Assembly: GCA_903911985.1 (NCBI GenBank)
Contig: CAIWFP010000057.1
Span: 1 to 5,144 of the forward strand
DNA length: 5,144 nt
Direction of reading: 5' to 3'
Source of the DNA: an uncultured Sphingomonadales bacterium
GTDB taxonomy: Bacteria > Pseudomonadota > Alphaproteobacteria > Sphingomonadales > Sphingomonadaceae
Part shown: positions 1 through 5,144 of the stretch, piece by piece
Layout of the letters: every line of letters begins with the position of its first letter
Numbering within the stretch: the first letter of the stretch is position 1
The notes under the pieces: model-generated
The model's database searches: none
Seen by the model: the letters and a program-made list of their open reading frames with translations, nothing else
What the model was told of the DNA's origin: nothing
Position numbers and translations under genes: made by a program

Positions 1-3
1 AGC

Positions 4-24
4 GCGAGGGGGTAACCCCCTCGC
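4..24. repeat. Perfect G/C-rich hairpin downstream of the hydrolase gene
   Basis: A 9-base arm GCGAGGGGG (4-12) and its exact complement CCCCCTCGC (16-24) flank a 3-base loop, TAA on the plus strand and TTA in the sense of the upstream gene. It begins about 35 bases after the hydrolase stop codon. The position suits a terminator or a REP-like mRNA 3'-end element. The window ends before any T-tract could be seen, so intrinsic terminator function is unproven. The perfect symmetry and strength of the stem are directly visible; the role is inferred. Confidence 0.6.
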
Positions 25-40
25 ACCTTAAACCTTAACC
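16..40. repeat. 3'-flank module shared with the asd 3' end
   Basis: CCCCCTCGC (16-24) is followed by ACCTTAA repeated twice in tandem (25-31, 32-38), ending in ACCTTAACC (32-40). The same two words, CCCCCTCGC (2039-2047) and ACCTTAACC (2060-2068), recur in the same order just after the asd stop codon. Both copies lie within about 60 bases downstream of a minus-strand gene. This suggests a dispersed repeat associated with gene ends, perhaps part of a REP-like element; no wider search was possible. Confidence 0.45.
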
Positions 41-59
41 GGCTTGCCCCTGCCTGCCC

Positions 60-821
60 TTACCCTTCCAAAAACGCCACCATCGCCGCAGCCAACTCGG
101 GCCTGGTGACGCAGCTCATGTGGTTGCCGGGGATTTCGGCGTAGGTCGCGTGCGGCAGCGCCTCGGCCAGTGTGGGGGCGGAGCCGTTGTCCTGATCGTC
201 GGCCCCGCAGACCACGAGGGTGGGCATGGAGACGCCCGCAAGCGCCTCTACGGGGGTGTCGTCCACGGATTGCAGCAGCAGGCGGGCGGCGGTGCGGTCG
301 ACTTTCATGGTTTTCATGAAGGCTTGGGCAAGGAAGGCCGGGTCGCCGTGGGGGATGGTGCCGAAACGGTCGATGGCGTCGATAAAGTGGGCCGAGCGGC
401 GGGCCCAGCCCGAGAGCCCCTCCAGCCCCATGCCGCCGAGGATCAGGCGGCGGGGGGTGAGGCCCGCCAGCACGGAGCGCACCGCCGTACGCGCGCCCAG
501 AGAGAAGCCGCCGAGGTCGTAATCCGTGAGCCCCAGCCCGGCGACGAGCGCCAGCACATCGGCCACCAGCACATCCCCGGGATAGGCTGCGGGATCATGC
601 GGCGCCTCGCTGCCGCCATGGGCGCGGTTGTCTGGCATGATGAGGCGAAAACCCGCCCCGGCCAGCGTGGCGGCGGTGCCATATTTGATCCAGTTGACCT
701 CGGCGCTGGAAAACAGGCCGTGGAGCAGAACCAGCGGGCGGCCCGAGGCGGGGCCCATCCCATGCCAGACCAGTCGGGTGCCGTCCGGGGCGGTAAAATG
801 GTGGAGAGTGGCAGCGGTCAT
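60..821 (-). CDS. Alpha/beta-hydrolase fold protein
   Basis: A complete 253-residue single-domain alpha/beta-hydrolase, a usual size for the family and probably cytoplasmic because no signal peptide is visible. The oxyanion-hole motif LLHG is at residues 32-35. The nucleophile elbow GFSLG is at 105-109, with Ser107 as nucleophile. The acid is in GADD, probably Asp209 (Asp208 is the alternative), and His234 lies in GNHMS. The triad is thus intact and in the usual order. A strand-turn typical of epoxide hydrolase/esterase relatives, PDNRAHGGS, is at 63-71. The ATG start is supported by GGAAGAAG just upstream. The gene follows the permease by 15 bases and is very likely co-transcribed with it. 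It could be an esterase, lactonase or C-C bond hydrolase; the substrate cannot be told from sequence. Family assignment is firm, exact function unknown. Confidence 0.93.
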   Translation of the reverse strand: MTAATLHHFTAPDGTRLVWHGMGPASGRPLVLLHGLFSSAEVNWIKYGTAATLAGAGFRLIMPDNRAHGGSEAPHDPAAYPGDVLVADVLALVAGLGLTDYDLGGFSLGARTAVRSVLAGLTPRRLILGGMGLEGLSGWARRSAHFIDAIDRFGTIPHGDPAFLAQAFMKTMKVDRTAARLLLQSVDDTPVEALAGVSMPTLVVCGADDQDNGSAPTLAEALPHATYAEIPGNHMSCVTRPELAAAMVAFLEG

Positions 822-825
822 CGGG

Positions 826-833
826 CTTCTTCC
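826..833 (-). promoter_or_regulatory. Ribosome binding site of the hydrolase gene
   Basis: Reading on the minus strand, GGAAGAAG precedes the ATG at 821, with the GGAAG core 7 bases from the start codon. It sits inside the 15-base gap between the permease stop (TAG, 837-839) and the hydrolase start, so the hydrolase has its own initiation site on the shared transcript. Confidence 0.7.
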
Positions 834-836
834 AAT

Positions 837-1754
837 CTATCGCGCGCCCAGTAGCGCCAGCACCACCCCGCCGCCGACCAGTAGCAGCGCCAGCGCCTCG
901 CGGGTGTGAATTTTCTCGCGCAGGTAGAAATGGCCGAAGCCGAGGGTGAAGAACACCTCCACCTGCCCCACCACCCGCACCAGCGCCACCGGTGCCACGG
1001 AAAATCCGGTAAACCAGCAGGCCGAACCCAGCGAGGATAACAGCCCCACCCGCCAGGAAACGCGCCAGCTGCGACAGATGGCGCCCAGCGTGGCCGGTTC
1101 ACGCAGGGCAACCCAACTGCCGTGCATCAAGGTTTGCGACGTGTTGACCACCAGCAGCGTGACCAGCGCCTCGGCCACCCTATCCGGCATGGACAGTGTC
1201 ACCGTAGCCTGCTTGACCAATACGCCGGTCAGCGCGAACAGGGCACCGGCGGCAAAACCGAAGATCGCCGCCTTCTGCCCCAATGTGCGCAGAATTTCGG
1301 AAGCGGAAAACCGCTCGCGAAAGCCGAGCAGCACCACGCCGCACAGCCCCACGCCAATGCCCAGCCACACCAGCAGATGCAGGCGCTCGCCAAAAATCAG
1401 CGCCGAGAACAGCGCCGCCTGCATCGCCTCGGTCTTGGAGAACGCCGTGCCGACCACAAAGCCGCGCTGGCCGAAAGCGGCGATCAGCGCATTGGTGCCG
1501 AGAATTTGCGCCAGTCCGCCCGCCACAGCCAGGCAGAAAAAGGTAGCCCCGAGGTGCGGAAAGGCCAGCCCCCGGTAAGCGAGATAGCCAACCACCATCG
1601 CCGCCGCGAAAGGCGCGCCATAAGCATAGCGCACCAGCCCCGCCCCGCTGATGGTGAGAGTGGCACGCAGCCTTTGCTGGATGGCCGTGCGCCACGCCTG
1701 ACCCAGGCCCGCCAGCAGCGATGCCGGCAACCACAGGGCGGAGGTGATCAGCAC
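837..1754 (-). CDS. EamA/DMT-family permease with ten predicted helices
   Basis: A complete 305-residue, strongly hydrophobic inner-membrane protein with the two-fold EamA repeat of the drug/metabolite transporter superfamily. Roughly ten hydrophobic spans are visible, including about 5-20, 40-60, 70-92, 98-121, 126-145, 163-181, 193-209, 236-255, 258-277 and 286-303. The ends of the two halves match in style: a helix, then FGERLHLLVWLGIGVGLCG (121-139), and in the second half YLREKIHTREALALLLVGGG (277-296). The start is GTG at 1754; an in-frame TGA at 1764-1766 limits upstream extension, and no good Shine-Dalgarno precedes it. Family members export or import small metabolites; the substrate here is not readable. 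The coupled hydrolase downstream hints at a shared substrate, but that is inference. Confidence 0.9.
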   Translation of the reverse strand: MLITSALWLPASLLAGLGQAWRTAIQQRLRATLTISGAGLVRYAYGAPFAAAMVVGYLAYRGLAFPHLGATFFCLAVAGGLAQILGTNALIAAFGQRGFVVGTAFSKTEAMQAALFSALIFGERLHLLVWLGIGVGLCGVVLLGFRERFSASEILRTLGQKAAIFGFAAGALFALTGVLVKQATVTLSMPDRVAEALVTLLVVNTSQTLMHGSWVALREPATLGAICRSWRVSWRVGLLSSLGSACWFTGFSVAPVALVRVVGQVEVFFTLGFGHFYLREKIHTREALALLLVGGGVVLALLGAR

Positions 1755-1763
1755 GGCGTCATG

Positions 1764-1811
1764 TCAGCATGGGGCGGCGCGCGGCGCTGTGACAAAGGTG
1801 ATGTATTGCAT
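1764..1811 (-). CDS. Possible 15-residue leader peptide upstream of the permease
   Basis: ATG at 1811 opens a reading frame for MQYITFVTAPRAAPC, ending in TGA (1764-1766), nine bases before the GTG start of the permease and in the same frame. AGGA (1820-1823 on the minus strand) sits 8 bases upstream of this ATG, a good ribosome binding site, whereas the permease GTG has none that I can see. This suits a leader ORF coupled to permease translation. The peptide has no homology I recognise and no run of one amino acid that would point to classical attenuation. It may equally be chance or part of a repeat. Confidence 0.3.
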   Translation of the reverse strand: MQYITFVTAPRAAPC

Positions 1812-1824
1812 CAGGTTAATCCTG

Positions 1825-1861
1825 AAAAAAGATGAAAGACTTGGGGGTGTTACACCCCCAA
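1825..1861 (-). terminator. Candidate terminator or attenuator hairpin
   Basis: TTGGGGGTG (1841-1849) and CACCCCCAA (1853-1861) form a perfect 9-base stem with the loop TTA. On the minus strand the stem is followed by ten mixed, pyrimidine-rich bases and then six T (1825-1830). The T-run is further from the stem than in a textbook intrinsic terminator, so strength is uncertain. It could end the asd transcript about 210 bases after its stop codon, or attenuate a transcript that starts near 1916 and runs into the permease. Confidence 0.4.
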
Positions 1862-1922
1862 ACCCCCATACCTGTCGTGCTCGGCGCATCATCCGGGACG
1901 TAGCACCTTGCCGCGAAGTGGC

Positions 1923-1928
1923 ATTATA
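1923..1928 (-). promoter_or_regulatory. Possible -10 box for the permease operon
   Basis: The minus strand reads TATAAT exactly, inside GGCTATAATGCC. Transcription would start near 1916 and give a leader of about 160 bases before the permease GTG. No good TTGACA-like element lies 16-18 bases upstream, and a six-base match can occur by chance, so support is modest. Its position between the asd 3' repeats and the permease is where a promoter is expected. Confidence 0.25.
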
Positions 1929-1989
1929 GCCAGCGGCGCAGCGACCTTGCGCTATGGATGAACCCTTGGCGCCACGCAGACAGGGAAAG

Positions 1990-2050
1990 GGAGCGCGAGG
2001 GCCAACCGATTTGCATTGGCAAATCGGCACGTAAGACTCCCCCTCGCTCC
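1990..2050. repeat. Compound inverted repeat next to the asd 3' end
   Basis: An outer pair, GGAGCGCGAGGG (1990-2001) and CCCTCGCTCC (2041-2050), pairs apart from a 2-base bulge. Inside it lies a perfect 9-base stem, CCGATTTGC (2006-2014) with GCAAATCGG (2019-2027), around the loop ATTG. GCCAA (2001-2005) and TTGGC (2016-2020) offer an alternative pairing. The structure starts about 20 bases after the asd stop and resembles REP/BIME-type palindromic elements found between bacterial genes. Assignment to a named family is not possible from one copy. Confidence 0.55.
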
Positions 2051-2070
2051 TACCCCTTCACCTTAACCCC

Positions 2071-3096
2071 TCAGCCCTTCTTCAAATGCCGCCGGCCGAG
2101 CAGCTCGGCGATCTGCACCGCGTTCAGCGCCGCCCCTTTCCGCAGATTGTCGGACACGCACCACAGCGACAGACCGTTCTCCACGGTCGAATCCTCACGC
2201 ACGCGGCTGACATAGGTGGCGAAATCGCCGACGCACTCGATAGGCGTGACATAGCCGCCATCCTCGCGCTTATCGACCAGCATCACGCCGGGCGCCTCAC
2301 GCAGGATGTTCTGGGCATCCTCGGCGGAAAGCTCCTTCTCGAACTCGATGTTCACCGCCTCGGAATGGCCGACGAACACAGGCACGCGCACGCAGGTAGC
2401 GGTCAGCTTGATCTTGCTGTCGAGGATCTTCTTGGTCTCCACCACCATCTTCCACTCCTCCTTGGTGGAGCCATCATCGAGGAACACATCGATGTGGGGG
2501 ATGACGTTGAAGGCGATCTGCTTGGTGAACTTGCTGACAGAAACCTCGTCGCCCACAAAGATCGCGCGGCTCTGCTCGAACAGCTCGTCCATGCCTTCCT
2601 TGCCGGCGCCGGAGGTCGACTGATAGGTGGCGACGACCACGCGCTTGATCACGGCGGCATCGTGCAGCGGCTTCAGCGTCACCACCAGCTGCGCCGTGGA
2701 GCAGTTGGGGTTGGCGATGATGTTGCGCTTCTTGTAGCCGTCGATAGCCTCCGGGTTCACCTCGGGCACGATCAGCGGCACATCCGGGTCCATGCGATAG
2801 AGCGACGAGTTGTCGATCACCACGCAGCCTGCGGCGGCGGCGCGGGGCGCGTGGATTTTGGTCGGCGCGGAGCCTGCGGCGAACAGGGCGATATCCCAGC
2901 CGGTGAAATCGAAGTTCTCGATATTCATCACCTTGAGCATCTTGCCCGTATCACCAAACTCCACCTCGGAGCCCTGACTGCGCGAGCTGGCGACAGCGGC
3001 GATCTCGTCGATGGGGAATTCCCGCTCGGCAAGGATGTTCAGCATTTCGCGGCCCACATTGCCGGTGGCACCCACGACGACGACCCGATAACCCAT
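2071..3096 (-). CDS. asd: Aspartate-semialdehyde dehydrogenase
   Basis: A complete 341-residue enzyme, the normal length. It reduces L-aspartyl-4-phosphate to L-aspartate-4-semialdehyde with NADPH in the cytoplasm, the branch point to lysine/diaminopimelate, threonine, methionine and isoleucine. The N-terminal nucleotide-binding motif GATGNVG is at residues 9-15. The catalytic cysteine is Cys132 in NPNCSTAQ. YQSTSGAG (158-165) carries the conserved Gln159. EEWK (213-216) is the substrate-phosphate region. RVPVFVGHS (237-245) holds the substrate-binding Arg237 and the catalytic His244. The C-terminal DNLRKGAALNAVQIAE is near 316-331. All key residues are intact. The ATG at 3096 places the Rossmann strand at once and has GGAG nine bases upstream. 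It lies 97 bases after the peptidase gene on the same strand, so co-transcription is possible but not required. Confidence 0.98.
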   Translation of the reverse strand: MGYRVVVVGATGNVGREMLNILAEREFPIDEIAAVASSRSQGSEVEFGDTGKMLKVMNIENFDFTGWDIALFAAGSAPTKIHAPRAAAAGCVVIDNSSLYRMDPDVPLIVPEVNPEAIDGYKKRNIIANPNCSTAQLVVTLKPLHDAAVIKRVVVATYQSTSGAGKEGMDELFEQSRAIFVGDEVSVSKFTKQIAFNVIPHIDVFLDDGSTKEEWKMVVETKKILDSKIKLTATCVRVPVFVGHSEAVNIEFEKELSAEDAQNILREAPGVMLVDKREDGGYVTPIECVGDFATYVSRVREDSTVENGLSLWCVSDNLRKGAALNAVQIAELLGRRHLKKG

Positions 3097-3105
3097 TTCA
3101 CTTCA

Positions 3106-3143
3106 CTCCACTGCGCCCTTTGGGGATATTACCCCACTTGGGC
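3106..3143 (-). promoter_or_regulatory. asd ribosome binding site with adjoining leader hairpin
   Basis: GGAG (3106-3109 on the minus strand) lies nine bases before the asd ATG. Just upstream, GCCC (3115-3118) pairs with GGGC (3140-3143), and TGGGG (3121-3125) pairs with CCCCA (3132-3136) around a six-base AT-only loop, separated by a small internal loop. No T-run follows, so it is not a clear terminator for the peptidase gene. It may simply stabilise or modulate the asd leader. TAATAT within the loop resembles a -10 box, but no -35 element accompanies it. Confidence 0.35.
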
Positions 3144-3194
3144 TCGTTCGTTAGCGGCCGAAACGCAGACCGCAACCATCAAATGCCCGCTTTG

Positions 3195-5144
3195 TTAAGG
3201 CCCCGGCGTTTTTGGGGGCGTCACGCCATGCCGGGCCAGAAAGGCGAAAATGCTGTTCCACAGATGCGGGCCGACCTTTGGCCCCGAAACCCGGTGCGTA
3301 TAGCCGGGATAAAGCATCATTTCGAAAGGCTGGGCTTGTGCCTGCAACCGCGCGATCAATGCGGAGGAATTCTCGAATACCACATTGTCATCGGCCATGC
3401 CGTGTATCAGCAGCAGCGGGTCGCGGATCCGGGCGGCGTTATCCAGAACCCCCGCCCTGGCGTAGACTTCCGGCACCGCCCTGGGGTCACCCAGATACCG
3501 CTCGGTGTAATGGGTATCATAGAGTTCCCAGCGCGTGACCGGCGCTCCGGCGATACCCGCCGCGAAAACGCCGGGGTGGGCCTCCAGCATCTTCAGCGTC
3601 AGATAGCCGCCATAGGACCAGCCATAGGTGGCGATCTTGCCCGCATCCACAAAGGGCAGAGACTTGAGGTAATCGGCCCCCGCCAGCTGGTCGTCCACTT
3701 CCACCGTGCCCATGGCGCGGGAAATCTGCCGCTGGAAGGCGACCGACCGCTGGGCGCTGCCGCGATTGTCCAGCTCGAAATAGATGTAGCCGCGCGCGAC
3801 AATCGCCTGCGCCAATGGCCCGGCCCAGCCGCGATTGACCACCTGCACGGATGGCCCGCCGTAATGCTCGAAGAACACCGGGTAGTGCTTGCCGGGCTCC
3901 ATCGCCGGGGTAATCATCCGCCAATGCAGCAGGCTGCCATCCGCCGCCGTCAGCGTGCCATAGGTGGGGGTGCGCAGCGCGGGCAAATACGGCGCGTAGG
4001 GGTGATCCCCATCCAGCCGGTTTTCCTCGACCCACTCCAGCCTCTGCCCCGCCGCATCGGCAATATGCACCTGCGGCGGCTGGCTGGCGGAAGACCGGCT
4101 GATCACCAGCGTATGCCCGGCCCGGTCCATGCTGGCCGCATTGACGAAACCGGGGTCGGTCAGCCGGTCGATGTGAGCAGACGCCGCAAGGTTGAGCGCA
4201 TAGACCTGCGGGGCGAGCTGATCATCCCGGGTGGCGGTGAAGAACACCCGGCCCAGCTTCTCGTCCACGCCGACAAGTTGCGTCACCTCCCAGTCGCCAT
4301 GGGTCAGCTGACGCCAATGCGCCCGCCCATTTGCCACTGTGCCGCCATTGGCGTGGGTAAGCAGCCACAAATGCCCATGCCCGTCGCGCTCCGACCACCA
4401 GATCAGGCTGCCGTCCTTCAGAAAGCGGTAATTGTCCGAAAGGTTGATCCAGCCACCCGGCGCCGCTTCCTCGCTGAACAGCACATGGGCCTTGCCAGAG
4501 GCCGGGTCCACCGCCAGCATGTCGAGCCGGTCCTGCGCGCGGGTTTGCCGCTGCACATAGAGCATGCCGCCATCGGGTGACCAATTCACCCGCGCGAGAT
4601 AGATGTCGGCATCCGGCCCCAGATCCACCGCCACGCGAGCCGAACCATCGGGCCGCATCACCCACAGCGACACCGCCGCATTGGCCGTGCCCGCCAGCGG
4701 ATAGCGTTGATCGAAGGTGGTGGTACCCGTGGCGCCAATCGCCGCGCGGGTGACCACCGCCACCGCCGCCTCGTCGAACCGCTCCACCGCGATGTGGCGC
4801 GCGTCCGGCGACCACCAGTGGCCTGCCATCCGCGCCATTTCTTCCTGCGCGACGAACTCGGCCTCACCCCAATGCACCGTGGGCGAGGCTTCTTCCGGCG
4901 AGATAGCGCGAGCCGCGCCCTCCCCCGCGATGCCTTGCGCCGCCACCGGTGCCACCCACCACCGCCGATCGCGCAGGAACGACAGGAACTTTCCGCCCGG
5001 GCTCAACTGTGGCGACAGGGCTTGCCCACCCGTCTCCACCCGCCGCGCCGAACCATCCAGCCCGGCCAGCCACAATTCGCCATCCAGCGGCACCAGCAGG
5101 TCTTTGCCGTCGGCGCTCCACTCATAGGATACGATACCCTTGAG
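3195..5144 (-). CDS. Dipeptidyl-peptidase IV-type S9 serine peptidase (N-terminus outside window)
   Basis: The reading frame stays open to the window edge. A GTG at 5093 is internal: the 17 codons before it (LKGIVSYEWSADGKDLL) continue the propeller pattern, so about 649 residues are visible of perhaps 740-770. Numbering from that GTG, a beta-propeller domain (DPPIV_N type) covers roughly 1-400, with blades marked by WSPD (94-97, 171-174). QEEM (83-86) holds the Glu pair that in DPP IV anchors the substrate's free amino end. The C-terminal hydrolase domain has GWSYGG (491-496) with nucleophile Ser493, HGMADDNV with Asp568, and YPGYTH with His600, a complete triad. Family members remove X-Pro dipeptides from peptide N-termini, usually in the periplasm; the signal peptide would lie outside the window. 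The exact specificity is inferred. Confidence 0.96.
   Translation of the reverse strand, partial: LKGIVSYEWSADGKDLLVPLDGELWLAGLDGSARRVETGGQALSPQLSPGGKFLSFLRDRRWWVAPVAAQGIAGEGAARAISPEEASPTVHWGEAEFVAQEEMARMAGHWWSPDARHIAVERFDEAAVAVVTRAAIGATGTTTFDQRYPLAGTANAAVSLWVMRPDGSARVAVDLGPDADIYLARVNWSPDGGMLYVQRQTRAQDRLDMLAVDPASGKAHVLFSEEAAPGGWINLSDNYRFLKDGSLIWWSERDGHGHLWLLTHANGGTVANGRAHWRQLTHGDWEVTQLVGVDEKLGRVFFTATRDDQLAPQVYALNLAASAHIDRLTDPGFVNAASMDRAGHTLVISRSSASQPPQVHIADAAGQRLEWVEENRLDGDHPYAPYLPALRTPTYGTLTAADGSLLHWRMITPAMEPGKHYPVFFEHYGGPSVQVVNRGWAGPLAQAIVARGYIYFELDNRGSAQRSVAFQRQISRAMGTVEVDDQLAGADYLKSLPFVDAGKIATYGWSYGGYLTLKMLEAHPGVFAAGIAGAPVTRWELYDTHYTERYLGDPRAVPEVYARAGVLDNAARIRDPLLLIHGMADDNVVFENSSALIARLQAQAQPFEMMLYPGYTHRVSGPKVGPHLWNSIFAFLARHGVTPPKTPGP

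Larger units (their letters stand above)
1755..2070. other. Intergenic region of 316 bases between asd and the permease gene
   Basis: No convincing protein gene of normal length lies here. Going from asd towards the permease it holds a compound inverted repeat (1990-2050), a perfect TATAAT on the minus strand (1923-1928), a short imperfect stem formed by CGTGCT (1876-1881) and AGCAC (1902-1906), a strong hairpin with a downstream T-run (1825-1861), and a 15-codon ORF with a plausible ribosome binding site (1764-1811). The density of inverted repeats is much higher than in the gene bodies. It may combine asd's 3' end with the permease's promoter and leader. Confidence 0.6.

Noticed and set aside
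1862..1985. tRNA-like pieces (a GGTTCATCC word on the minus strand)
   Set aside because: No acceptor stem or anticodon arm can be paired around it; there is no cloverleaf.
1764..2030. An 88-codon minus-strand ORF spanning most of the intergenic region
   Set aside because: It runs through the inverted repeats and hairpins, has low-complexity, non-globular composition and no recognisable motif. Only its last 15 codons have a plausible ribosome binding site, and these are listed separately.
3126..3131. TAATAT as an asd-specific -10 box
   Set aside because: It sits in a hairpin loop and has no acceptable -35 element at 16-18 bases; it is mentioned only as a note to the leader hairpin.
2086..3198. 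A 370-codon plus-strand ORF opposite asd
   Set aside because: It is antisense to a clearly conserved enzyme; its His/Asp/Gly-rich translation is typical of the complement of a GC-rich coding frame.
3120..4580. A 486-codon plus-strand ORF opposite the S9 peptidase
   Set aside because: It is antisense to a gene with an intact catalytic triad and has no recognisable domain; long antisense ORFs are expected at this GC content.
5091..5093. GTG as the start codon of the S9 peptidase
   Set aside because: The frame is open for 17 more codons to the window edge and these encode propeller-like sequence (GIVSYEWSADGK), so the true start lies outside.
1..5144. CRISPR array, insertion sequence, phage or defence genes
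   Set aside because: There are no regularly spaced direct repeats, no transposase or integrase frames, and no protein with defence-related motifs.

Overview
The window looks like an ordinary chromosomal segment of a GC-rich alphaproteobacterium. The protein styles (a bacterial dipeptidyl-peptidase IV, this form of aspartate-semialdehyde dehydrogenase, a DMT-type permease) and the G-rich hairpin repeats between genes fit a sphingomonad (Novosphingobium, Sphingomonas or Sphingobium type). That placement is my inference from sequence feel; no search was run.

All four protein genes lie on the minus strand, so transcription runs from high to low coordinates. From the right edge: (1) a serine peptidase of family S9B (DPP IV type), whose N-terminus lies beyond the window; (2) after 97 bases, asd, the essential aspartate-semialdehyde dehydrogenase of the lysine/threonine/methionine branch; (3) a 316-base intergenic stretch rich in inverted repeats, with a possible promoter, a possible terminator or attenuator hairpin, and a possible 15-codon leader ORF; (4) a ten-helix EamA/DMT-family permease starting with GTG; (5) 15 bases further on, an alpha/beta-hydrolase with its own ribosome binding site, forming a two-gene operon with the permease. 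The last 59 bases (1-59) hold a perfect G-rich hairpin downstream of the hydrolase.

The genes do not form an obvious single pathway. Peptidase and asd may be co-transcribed, and permease and hydrolase almost certainly are. The substrates of the permease and hydrolase cannot be read from the sequence. I see no CRISPR array, tRNA, rRNA, insertion sequence, phage gene or defence system, and no convincing new multi-gene system. The best leads are in the non-coding DNA: the leader region upstream of the permease, and a family of TTA-loop hairpins and 3'-flank modules that recur after gene ends.
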